This document shows positions 9,910 to 20,874 of a DNA stretch of 28,952 nt, piece after piece; position 1 is the stretch's first letter, and every line of letters starts with the position of its first letter. The position numbers were made by a program, and so were the translations under genes. The notes beneath the pieces were generated by a model that saw only the letters and a list, made by a program, of their open reading frames with translations, was not told the origin of the DNA and made no database searches. Origin of the DNA: Schoenoplectus triqueter (Eukaryota; Streptophyta; Magnoliopsida; Poales; Cyperaceae); assembly GCA_964058805.1 (NCBI GenBank), contig CAXKVV010000992.1, positions 1 to 28,952 of the forward strand. Direction: 5' to 3'.

Positions 9910-11120
9910 TCCACTGATTAGTGGGTTCAGTAACAAGTGGAATCGTGATGTGTTTGCACTTGGTGCAGATGAAACCGAAGTGATGCAACCAGCGATAAAA
10001 GCAAATGACGAATAGAGCCCAAAAGGAAGGATGGGGGACGGAGTTGGAGCTGTGGGTGCTCCTTTCGTTGAGGCTATGGTGATACGTGACACCAACTGTT
10101 TACACACCCCAAAAATCTTTTATTATTTTCTTTTGTTACTTCATTCAATTTTCTTCCCTCGATTCTAACTTTCAAAGCTTTCTTCAAATTTAATTTGTCG
10201 CTTTCACTGTCCAATGGTCCGTGTTGGAAGACCTTTTTGAGTAATTTTTTTTTCTTTTGTCCCTTTCTGCTATTGTTGCTCGGAAGTAGGAAGACATTAA
10301 TTTCGGATTATTTGATTTTCGGATAATTAATAAAAAAATGGGTACATTTTTGGGGACGTTAACTGCTCAAATTATTTGTTTATTATTTAGGATATATTGT
10401 TAAATGATGTATTGTTAATTTAAATTGTATATAGGTTGTCATTCTGAGAATATAAAAACGCAAAACATTACGTCTCCACGGTTGGAGAAATGGTCTGTGT
10501 CAAATACCTAGGTGTTCGCTAACTTCACGTCAAAATCATGAGAAATTAGGAGGTTTTATCATGAGAAATTAGGAGGTTTTAATTCTAATGTCACATACTC
10601 GCATTTAATCAGTGGTAATATACGTTTGAAACTATTTGTCTGATCAATGCATCAACACATTTAGGACATGCAAAACACAAGTGAAAGTCAGAAAATCTTC
10701 CTCTTGCGTGGTCATTTTGATCTTAAAATAATAATTAAATCAGCAATGGGCTCTACTTTAGTATGTTTCATGTTAGTAAAAGGGCTTCAAAGATACAAGC
10801 CCAACAACTCTTCATTGGAAAATCGGATTGGGTTTATATCAAGTTTTTTTTGTGTTTGAAAATAACTTGGCACATGACTTCTGAGTTCTGATTTGTATGT
10901 TTCTGGGTTGTGAAAACGTGAAAATGGTGCTACAAAATCATAAATTGTAACTCCAATTAATTTCTGTCTTTTTTTTTGAAAAAATTCTGCTTGTTTTATT
11001 ATTCCCTCAAGTAAAAGAAACTGTTTTCAATCAATTACTAACAATATTCTCAAGTTCAAAAAAAAAAATACTAACATCCTAATGTCACATTTTATTAAAT
11101 TTGAACACTAATCAAACATG
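9910..11120. other. Intergenic spacer between the FRS-type gene and the beta-galactosidase gene
   Basis: This contains the presumptive FRS promoter and a perfect 23-bp tandem duplication at 10536-10581. A minus-strand 69-codon frame at 9898-10107 is richer in GC than its surroundings, but it overlaps the candidate TATA box and matches nothing I know. Confidence 0.5.
10536..10581. repeat. 23-bp perfect tandem duplication
   Basis: Two identical adjacent copies (10536-10558 and 10559-10581) begin TCATGAGAAATTAGG. Confidence 0.95.
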
Positions 11121-11126
11121 TTTATT
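11121..11126 (-). terminator. Candidate poly(A) signal of the beta-galactosidase gene
   Basis: AATAAA on the minus strand, 100 nt past the TGA at 11226. The position is appropriate for a plant polyadenylation signal. Confidence 0.6.
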
Positions 11127-11225
11127 CCTTTTGAAAAAGAAACGTATACAAGATACAACCCAAATGGAATGAGTTTCACTCCCACAATCTGGTTGCCAAA
11201 TCCAAAGCATTAAGTGAAATTAATG

Positions 11226-14200
11226 TCATGATGAGCAAGTTGCTTCAATAGCAAGGCTTTTGGTAACTCCTTTACATGGATCTCCGAATGCTTTTATCGA
11301 CACCGCCACACTACAGCTATTCATCCCTACGCATGCCTGCTCAATTTAAAATTTCCAACATATTAAATTGTGAGACATTCTCAATGTACCAGTCTTTCCG
11401 GTATCAGTATATTAATGGTACCGAGGTATTATATGTTTTTCCAGCTAATGGGGCATTTTTTAGAAAGTATATTTTGGATCTACTACCAGTAAAAGTTCAA
11501 CAATGTATAAAAAAACAAATAATTGACAGAACCAATTTGTACAGTATATGCTAACAATATACCTAAAGGAAGGTATAAATTAAATCATGCATAAATTTGA
11601 GTACTGAAAACCGTACCTGTTGCACAACAGAGATGGCATCAGCGCTGGTACACTCTCCATGACTGTAGCTGCCACAAGTTCCTTGTGGCGTACCGAAACT
11701 TGCAAACCTGATCTCATTTATTATCTGATCAGGCCCTGGGCAAGTTAGGTGGACCATGGGACCTGGCTTTTGTCTACCGACCATCTTCTCTAAGTACACC
11801 CCTGAATTCACTTGAGGAGGATGCATCTCTGACACGTGTGTGCATAAGCTGCCGGTGTTCCGTGTGGTGAAAGATATCTTGGTGGGATCACCTCCTACCT
11901 CTTCGAAAAGGACCATTGTATTAGCCCCTTCTTGAAGGAATGAACGAGGCACGTGATAACTATTTTAGCCACACAAAAAAAATGAATCTATCAATTTTGC
12001 AAACTTCTATTTTAACAAAACATCTCTTCCTTATTGTAATGGCAGATGAAAAACTGAGAACTTATCAAAAAGGAGAATAATTGTTGCTAAGGATTTAATA
12101 TCTATTTTCTTTTCATATATAGACACCTACAGAAAAATAAGTGTACATACAATTGTTGGGATGGCTTGCCGCAGTTTTTGAGGCATTTACTGGAACTGTA
12201 AGCACCTTTGTAATTGCATGAGCTGCTGCACCCACTTAATGGGGCAGTGTAAGTGGGCCAGAACCGGCCGATGCTTTGTCCATTAATCCAAGCCTCTCCC
12301 TTCCCCATTCCCGTAAAATCAATTGCAACTGGACCATTCCCTTCTGGTGCTGCAAATTGCGTCTAGAATGCATTGTAGATCTGGAGGATTAATTTACTTG
12401 ATCACTGAATATTTAAATAATCATATTAAAAAAATGACAAAATTACCTTGTACCAAACCAAGGGTTGATTAGTTGGCAATTTAGAATCTGATGCCCACAG
12501 TGAATCTGAGTCATCAGAGTTGACAAACAAACTCAAATCCTCTCCCTTCAATCCAATCTGTGCAAACAGCAATTTCATTTTTTTTGAGTTAAAACAAAAG
12601 GTAATTGTTATTAGTTCAGCCAATAATTATGGGTCTGATAATGTTTATTAATGCTGGCTTCAAGTACCTGGTATGTCCACTGATATGAAGAGAGATCCAA
12701 TGTTTCACCATTTGCACTTAGTGTCACAGGACCCGTAACACCCGCACCCCATAAATCAAAGAATGCACCATAATTCTACAATGTATTCGAATCAAATGAT
12801 GTTAATTATAACACTACAGAATATTGGAGTCCACAAACCATTAAAATTACTGAGCTTAAGCTCCCTTTTTGTTAAGATTACAAAGAAGAGAACCTGTAAG
12901 CCAACTGTTGCACTTAGAAGGTCAATAGTATTTTTCCCCTGGTCAAGATTAATAAGTTGTTTGAGTGAGATTTTTGCATTACTGGCACTTCCTGTCGCCC
13001 CACCTGGTAACATCATGAGAAGCATTTTACATTAAAACTTGTCGAAGTTAGCAAGCTAACACCACAGTTGAACCTCCAATGGACTATAGATCTATTTGGA
13101 GTTGGGATTAGTATGCAGTAATTTATATTGGTCAAAGTTTTTCATTTTAAAATTACCGAAGTATAGCCCATTGACAAAAACCCGAAGGACATGCCCTAGT
13201 GATTCCACATGAAGCAATGTCTGGGACCCGCTAACAAGGTAAGGCTCATCACCTCTAATGTTCAAGCTGAAGTTTAGAACATGCAAGAATAACAAGAGAT
13301 GTTAACAATCACAAAGTATAAAAACTAAAATTTATCAATGAACTAATTAATTGACACACCTTATAGAATACCATAGATAATCACTGGCATCTGCAGTGGT
13401 ATTAATCTGCTCAAAAAGTCCATTTCTTGTGAAGGCATCAGCCTTAGAAATACCAATTGGTTCTTTAACATAACTCCAACCAGAGCTTGATAATTGTGAC
13501 ATTGGCTGATTTGCACCTTCACCTATGGAACTTAGATATCTCATTTCTGATGTGGTTTCTTGTGAATTGATCTGCATATGAGCCATCAGTTATTTATTAC
13601 ATATGAGTCACGCATTGGCATCTCTTATAAAAAATTTGGACAAATGCAATTGAGGAGCAAAAAGAAGAATATATGCACCTGTGCGGTATTGTAAACCACA
13701 TTTTTACAATCAGGAAGGATGCTCACAGACCATCCTGGTAACTGATAGGACTTGCCATTAAATTTTACAGATGCATCTTGTGTGTTTATATTTGCAAGAA
13801 ATGCCACACAGGCTCCCGACGAGGTCTTGTAGACATGAGCCTAATAAGCAACAATGAAATGAAGTATAATGAATGATGAACCAACTTAAAATCAAAATCA
13901 AAATGAAGGAAAGAGCAGAATTAGTTAGTGGTAAAATTAAAAGAATAAACTAAAGTTAGTTAGAAAATCAGACCTCTAGATTCTGGCCAAGAGAAGTGTA
14001 AGCGGGGTCAGATGCAATCAAAGCAGGTTCACAATGCTTTATAACTTTGTGTAGATCTCTCAAGTGGCCCCACTTGGGCTGATTCAGAAGCCCTACATTT
14101 TACAACTCATTTACATTTTGAAAACAAATGCCAAAAAAAGTAGGTGATTTGAAATGTGAAACAAGCAAAAGGAAAAGATAGCATATGTTATTTACCATAT

Positions 14201-17200
14201 TCATCAATGGGAGCATCATAATCATAGCTAGTAGCGATAAATGGGCCGCCTGTACTTCGCCCAAAGTTTGTACCTCCTTGATACTAGCATAGTATTTTTT
14301 TATATTTATTTAATATATTGCTCTTTTAAATAGACTCAAATAAACAAAAAACAGCAAAGTAGTACAGAATTTTTTTTGAAGGTTAATACTAAAGCAAAAT
14401 ATACCATGTAATAATTCTGGAAAGTTCCACCTCGCTGGAAAAACCGGGCTACAGCAAATGCAAGATCTTGCGCAGGTCTATATGGCACACCACCACCAAA
14501 TGATAGAAACCTACCAACCAAAACTATTTTTAAAAAAAAGAATACTCTATAATAAAGGAGTAAAAGTAATGTAAAGTACTCACCATCCACTCCAATTTTC
14601 TGTCCACATTTTGGGCTTATTGTTTGAATTCGGAGAGAATTGGTCGCAATAAAAACCATTGCATGTGTTTATCTTCAAAAATTGGAAAAATATTACATTA
14701 CACATTAATATAACTTAAAGAGATAAATGTTTTACAAAATATTTATAGTGGTAAAAATGAAACGGACAATTGGATCGGGAGCATCGGATTGCTGACACAT
14801 CACCCATGGTACGCCTGTATCAAGTGAGAGAGCCATTGATGCTGACCATTGTATGTACCTCTGAGCAGCATCCCCGTAAGCTGAGTCAATATTTCCATAC
14901 TCATTCTCTATCTGTCTCAGAGTTAGTACAACCACATTTATCAGTATCACCAAATAACATGACATTTGCATTAATTGTAATCATCATATTGTGTTTAGGG
15001 GGCTTTCTGCAATATTTGGTACAAGAGTTGTTGAACTCTAGTTGGTATCAATTGATATATCCAGTTTGATCTCTAGAATAACCAGCTTTTGCATGTCATT
15101 AAATATCTGTGATAACTGATAAGAAGACAATGTGAAAGGGAACAGCTCCAGTGACTGCAAATGTGCAAGGCATGTTGATGCAAGCTGGAATTTTCTTGGA
15201 GGTGTATAAATGCGACATCACCACTCTACATTAAATGCCATTACATAGAGTTCAAATGGTGAAAAAAATCCTCTGCTGTGGGTGAAGGCAGCATGATTGT
15301 AATAACTATTCTGAGTCTGAACATATAGAATTCTTGCTTAAGAACACAGAAATATAGAAAGATAACCTGAGATAGAATAATGGGACCGCCTTGTGATGCA
15401 TACAAGTTCTCTTGCTTCATCAAATCAACTATCTTTGCCGTGAATATTTGCATCTCAGTCTAATTTCAAACAAAACCCAAGTCCACAAATTAGATTAACA
15501 GTCAATTACTTGAAAGAAAAGTAAGGCATGAGAATTAAAAAGATAATACAACCTTAAATGGTTCGTTGTCAGTCCTGAACTTGATTCCGGGAATAAAGTG
15601 CAACCACAGTGGAAAGCCTCTGCATTAGCAACAGCATTTCTCATTTTTATTCTAAATTGCTACAGAGGTACCGACATCATTTTTTATAATAAAAACAATT
15701 ACTTGAATTCCAAACTAAAATTGAATAAAACTAATGATAAAATTAATAGTTTAATACCCATAATTCCATTCAGCACAAGCATATGGGCCAATTCGAAGAT
15801 GAACATAGAGACCGGCCTCTGCAATAGTTTTTACAAATTTTACTAGGTCCTTTCTCCCTTCAAAATCATACTGCACAAGAAAATTACAAAAAAAAAATTA
15901 AGTTAATCATATGTTATCAATTTGGGTGGGGATCACTTAATAATGGTTAATTTGACAATCTTTATAATGAACACTTATATAAATATTAAAAAAATTCTTA
16001 AAAATGAAAAAAAAAATTAGACGTGTTCTTCTATCATTGATAACCTTTCAAATTTTATATAATTTCACTACCGTTTGATACTTTATTAAAAATCGTTAAA
16101 TTAAAATCATCATAAATTATAAATTTTGATAGTTTTTAATGAAGAATCAAATAATAATAAAATTATATAGATTTTAAATGATCAGTAAAATAACAAATAT
16201 ATAAATTTTTAATTTCTATGGAATACAATTACTTTTTCCTCGGGAAAGGTGAAAGTATCGGGTATAACTGACTGTTTCTAGAAAAGGTTGTCACTTGTCA
16301 CACTTCCTCTAGTCAACAGAATTTTTTTCCCAAGAAAGTAGGTTATCTGTAATCCCACTTACAGTGAAATATTGCTTTCTGTATGACACTTAGCGTTCCA
16401 TCATTCCATTTACTATCTTCAATTTTTTAAGGGCATTGCGCTAAAGTGAGATTGACCATATATTTTTCCATATATTTTTCTGTAATATTTTTCTATAAGC
16501 TATCTTTTTGCCGCGTCCAACACATTAAAAGCTTCAATATAACTATTTCCTGAGACATATAATGAATATTTTTTAAAAAAAAAATTGAGTGTTTATTTTG
16601 TTTTCAAATTAGTTGCAGGATGGAACTGACCAACATAAAATTCATCTCAATCACTGAAAAGGAGCTGCCAACTTTTTAGTTCTTAAAAAACCCTGAACTA
16701 ATTGAAAAATAAAATAAAATAGAGAACTGACCCTTATACGGAGAGAGGTCAGATGCGCCCTCATTTCATACATAATTATTGAATTGCTTAAATCGCAATG
16801 GCATATGTGTTAATTTGAAACATACCTGGCCTTTAACAGGCTCATGGAGATTCCAAAAAACATAGGTCTCGACCACGTCAAGCCCTCCATCCTTTGCCTT
16901 TTGTATCAAGTCTGGCCACATCTGAACTCCACATTTCCAATTCAAGATTTCATGACAAGAAAAACCAAAATGCCAAAAAAACAAAGAAGATATATGTATA
17001 ATTTGTGCTAAATTTTACATCAGGTGTGCTCCTTGGGTAGTGGATGGAGCCGGAGATGAGCACCCGGCGAACTCCATTAATGACGAGCGCACGGTGGTCA
17101 TAAGTAACATTGTCACCATATGAGAAGTGAGAGAAGAAGAGAACAAGTAGACAAAGCCATAGAGGTAAAAGTCTACAAAGGTGGTGGTGGTAGCATCTTA

Positions 17201-17204
17201 TCAT
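11226..17204 (-). CDS. BGAL8: Beta-galactosidase, glycoside hydrolase family 35, BGAL8-like, 19 exons, 859 aa
   Basis: Exons: 17204-17019, 16921-16826, 15870-15758, 15619-15553, 15459-15367, 14911-14768, 14672-14584, 14510-14405, 14283-14196, 14092-13974, 13840-13679, 13571-13360, 13266-13157, 13003-12894, 12775-12668, 12557-12447, 12362-12151, 11959-11617, 11336-11226. All introns are GT-AG and lengths sum to 2580 nt in one frame. The protein should be secreted to the cell wall and release terminal beta-galactose from pectic galactan or arabinogalactan; that role is family knowledge. Seen: hydrophobic signal peptide (1-30), GH35 start [15 protein letters not shown], catalytic acid/base E189 in IENEYG, nucleophile E258 in WTENWSGW (spacing 69, as in plant relatives), a beta-sandwich region, and a C-terminal SUEL-type galactose-binding lectin domain (about 776-859) whose Cys-rich end is the last exon. 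Length matches the family (about 850). BGAL8-type signatures include [20 protein letters not shown]. Oddities: Y299-Q-G-G-T-N-F where family members usually have His, and a GTCCGT donor after exon 6. The orthologue symbol is a best guess. Confidence 0.95.
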
Positions 17205-17420
17205 TTTTTAACAATGGAGGAATTTGGGTTGCTTGGGTTTGGACAAGAGAGGAAACAGAGAAGAGAAAGAAAAGAATGTAAGGGAGAACTGTGCCTCTTT
17301 TTAGTAACCCATCGTATTCTTCTTTTCCATTAAATTTTTCAGTAGTTGTGTGTGGAGTGGGGAAACAGAGAGGTAGGTGTGTAGTGAAATAGGTATGGAG
17401 GTGGAATTGGAGAGAATTGA

Positions 17421-17426
17421 TTTATA
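17421..17426 (-). promoter_or_regulatory. Candidate TATA box of the beta-galactosidase gene
   Basis: TATAAA on the minus strand, about 217 nt upstream of the ATG. The sequence after it (17390-17205) is C/T- and A-rich, like a plant leader. No competing TATA-like element is closer in a suitable position. Confidence 0.5.
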
Positions 17427-17755
17427 ATGGAGGGGTTGGATTTTGATTGAATTGAGTTGCTTTTTTCCCCTAATTTCCCACTTTTTTGGCTTGTTTCTCT
17501 TATAATATTTTTGCTTGAAAAATGGTGTGAAACAGGGTTGGAGTCGCTTGTGGGCGACCGCATAATTACAAACAGAGAGGCCACGATTTGTCAGAGCTAG
17601 AGGAGAACTTTTGGGCGTGTAATATTCACTTTGTTTTATGTGTCTCTAAAGCAACGTTCGGATTTCTCAATCCTCAGATCAGGAAATTGGATTTATGAAG
17701 TATCTAAAAAAAATTTTGGGCTCCTCTCAAAATCAAAGAGAAAAATTGTAACTAA

Positions 17756-17815
17756 AATTATGTCTAATATATTGGTCCAAATTGTATCAAAGAAACATTT
17801 TAAAAATTTTTAAAA
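17756..17815 (+). repeat. Dispersed direct repeat, copy 1
   Basis: About 60 bp containing ATTGGTCCAAATTGTATCA, matching 18300-18362 at roughly 85 percent by eye. The two copies are about 545 bp apart in the same orientation. Confidence 0.75.
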
Positions 17816-18119
17816 AAAATCGTCGTGTTTCGAAGTAGCAATTTGGACTATTTGTGAGCATGATTTGGATGTACTCAACCACACGTAATTAAACCTGAAT
17901 AATATCATAAGATAAATATTCAACGAACTTATCCGTGCCAAAATCAATTATTAGCACTTTATTTGAAAAACGAATATAAAAAAATAGATGCATGCATGTA
18001 AATTTAAGAAAGAAAAAAATATATTTTGTTATGTGTCAAGAAATGATTATTGAAGGATTAGTTTCTGTAATAATTTAATTTGAGCAAGATGCTTTTCTTT
18101 AAAATAAAATTTCGTACAA

Positions 18120-18170
18120 ATAACTTTAAGCATTGAAACCTTACAGATAACTTTAAGCATTGAAACCTTA
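18120..18170. repeat. Two 24-bp direct copies, 27-bp period
   Basis: The unit begins ATAACTTTAAGCATTG and occurs at 18120-18143 and 18147-18170, identical, separated by CAG. Confidence 0.95.
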
Positions 18171-18299
18171 AAATTTCAAATCTATTTATGTACTATTTAT
18201 CCTCTAAAATACTTAAATATGTTGTTCATAATCAAATGCCTTGAAAGTAGATGAGTATTTGGTATTATAAAATATTATTTAAAAATCAGTTTATGATTA

Positions 18300-18362
18300 A
18301 ATTTATGTCGAATACATTGGTCCAAATCGTATCAGAGAAACATCCTAAAATTAAAAAAAATG
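18300..18362 (+). repeat. Dispersed direct repeat, copy 2
   Basis: Contains ATTGGTCCAAATCGTATCA, the partner of 17756-17815. It lies immediately before the foldback MITE at 18427. Confidence 0.75.
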
Positions 18363-18426
18363 GTGTTTAGGACTTTGGATTATAGGTTATTGGTTTAAGA
18401 TTTAGGATTAATCTAGTGGGGCTACG

Positions 18427-18788
18427 GTGCTATGATCATGTAGCAAGGAGCGCCCCGTACTATGAATTATATCTTTATTTTCAAAGTTTGAATGATCAAT
18501 TCGAACCACTTGAAATAATTTTCATATAAAAACTAGTTATAAATCAAATTTTATATATATTTTAGAATCTTTTTAGATAGTTAGAAAACCACTTCTTTTG
18601 AATGACTCTTAATAATTAAATCATATGATTTTCTAACTATTTAAAAAATGATCAAAGATTTCTAAAAATATAAATTTTGATTTACAACTAAATTTTTCGT
18701 ATGATGAGTGATTCAGATTGGCCATTTATATTTCAAAATTTAAAAAATAATCTATAACACAAAGGACGAACCGTACTACGCATAGCAC
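18427..18788. mobile_element. Foldback MITE with very long inverted arms
   Basis: The left end GTGCTATG (18427-18434) is inverted as CATAGCAC at 18781-18788. The similarity continues inward with mismatches and small gaps for most of each half (arms about 180 bp). Shared inner blocks include TAAATCAAA and TAGTTAGAAAA. The element has no ORF and is AT-rich with GC-richer tips. No target-site duplication is clear, so the superfamily is unassigned. A related single arm lies at about 23803-23971. Confidence 0.75.
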
Positions 18789-20841
18789 GATTTATCTGTT
18801 AACTATTATCGAATGAAATTACATATTTTAGTATGGAACAATTGTTGACAACTACTATGTACTTTTATAATTCAAATAATGTTTGGATTCACAAGGCTAT
18901 AGCTCTCTATTCTAAGAATTAGAATAGCAACAGAACAATCCAAACTCAAAATCATTATTTCGAAACAGTTAGAATACCTGTTATTCTATTGTTCCAAATG
19001 AGTGTTGAAATAATTATTATTCTCGTATTTTCACCATTCAAAACTGTTATTATTCTCAACAAACAATTCAAATGACATTTCTATCATTCAGAAAAGTACT
19101 TTTTTTTCATTATCCTCGCTCTACCTTAGAAATCATTTTTTTTCACTATCCTCATTTACTATTCTCAAATCATTTATCACACACGATCCACACATATATA
19201 TCTCAGGCCACCAGTCCACGGTTACAATAAGCTTTTAATATGAAATGTGTGTTCTCCTGACCGGTGATAGATTGAACAACTCAAGTCGAATATTTAGATA
19301 CAAGTCATGCAAAATGTCTCAATATACAAAGTTTTGTCAAATGGTTTATACTTATTTAATCGGATAGTTATGCCATGTTGTTAATTATTGCCTTTCAAAA
19401 TTGAAGGACAAAGTATTTGAAATATAATCCATATTTATGATGCATGTATTTCTTAGTAAAAATTAGAAACTAGTTTTAGAGCAAAACAACTTTTTTATCG
19501 GATGATCAATAATATATTAACTATCATTTTTTTTAAAAAAATGATTAGGTGAAGTGGTATCAATAGTATTCTTCATAAAGAATTTGCAATACCCTCTTAT
19601 TTCAATTTAAGTCCTCATTTGTTTTGGCATAAAAAGACAATGAGTATGACATAATTATAAAATACAATATATGGTAGAGAAATTGAATCGAAAATCAAAC
19701 GTCTGATAACATGACGTGCGGTTCAGTACTACGGAAATTAAATACGAATTTTATTGATATGCAATTACGAAATACAACGACATGGCTTCAATATGTGAAG
19801 TGATAGTAAAAAAAAAAGAGGAAAGAACTGCATATAATTATAATCTTTATATATGATGAGTTTGAGGTACGTACTCTTCAATTGTTTTTGTCTGATATAT
19901 ATATTTCAGAGATGATCGTGTGCTTATTTTTTCTTTAAATAGGTATTAAATTTGGTTTCCAAAAATTTTCAATTTACAGTAATTCGAATAATTAATTTGA
20001 AAACTCAAGACAAGAAGTGCAATTCCTTTTTTTTAAAAGGTTTTAATTCGTTAAGATAAGTGCGCAATTTGAGAGGCTTACATAATAAGTCAATAGTTCA
20101 AAACACCTACTAGAACACTTTTTAATAGTTGGAATTGGTTGTTATCAATCAAGATATGTGAGTGGAAATTTCAATTCATCCAAGTATTGGAGAATAACTA
20201 AGTGCATTTATGGTGTAGTCAATTGTGTTTTTTAAAAATATTCTCAAAGCATAGCTGCGCTTCATTGTAATTAACTTTACGTGCTGGGAATAAGTGCTTG
20301 CATTTTTTTGTAATATGTTTCTTTTTCACGAGTCTTTTAATTCTTCTCCTTTTCTTTTTGGCTAAGAAATGCTTCAGAACTTCGTTGCCTTTTGATTTTG
20401 AATTTGCCTTCCTGTATACCCTGTATACAAACTACGCTAACTTTGCTATGGATTAATTTTTTCAAAATTTGTATTGAAGATGTAGAGTTCAAGTTGAGAT
20501 TTGCTCAAAATTAATAATTGCTAAAAAAAATTATCCACAAAATAATCACTCAAAAATTAATTCCGACTAAGATTGACGAACGGAATTCTCAAAATTCGTG
20601 ATTGTTTTACTAGATGACACATCATATATTTAAGGAAAAAATATGCATAATCACTGTTCTAAAATCAGATTATGTTGATAAAGTGAAGTTTCTTATGTCA
20701 TATTCATCCTTATCTTCAAACTCTCAATTATATAATAAAATTTCCATGGAATGTTCAAATTAGCAATGTGGTCTTGCTTTCTGGATGAGTAGATTGGGCT
20801 TGAGTTGAAAGTAGTTCTTCCTTCTAAGGTTCTGATTTGAG

Positions 20842-20843
<2 letters not shown>
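18789..20843. other. Intergenic AT-rich sequence
   Basis: No gene is seen. A small inverted repeat (GTTTGGATT at 18881-18889, AATCCAAAC at 18937-18945) encloses a further palindrome TATTCTAA/TTAGAATA and may be a tiny foldback insertion. The remainder is low-complexity A/T sequence. Confidence 0.5.

Positions 20844-20871
<28 letters not shown>
20844..20871. repeat. (AC)14 microsatellite
   Basis: An uninterrupted AC dinucleotide run, probably length-polymorphic. Confidence 0.95.

Positions 20872-20874
<3 letters not shown>

Larger units (their letters stand above)
17430..18426. other. Intergenic sequence upstream of the beta-galactosidase gene
   Basis: No gene is seen. It contains a diverged dispersed direct repeat (about 17756-17815 and 18300-18362) and a short 27-bp-period duplication. 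The distal promoter of the beta-galactosidase gene probably lies here. Confidence 0.5.

Noticed and set aside
14336..14659. 107-codon minus frame as a separate gene
   Set aside because: It is beta-galactosidase exon 8 read through into the adjoining introns.
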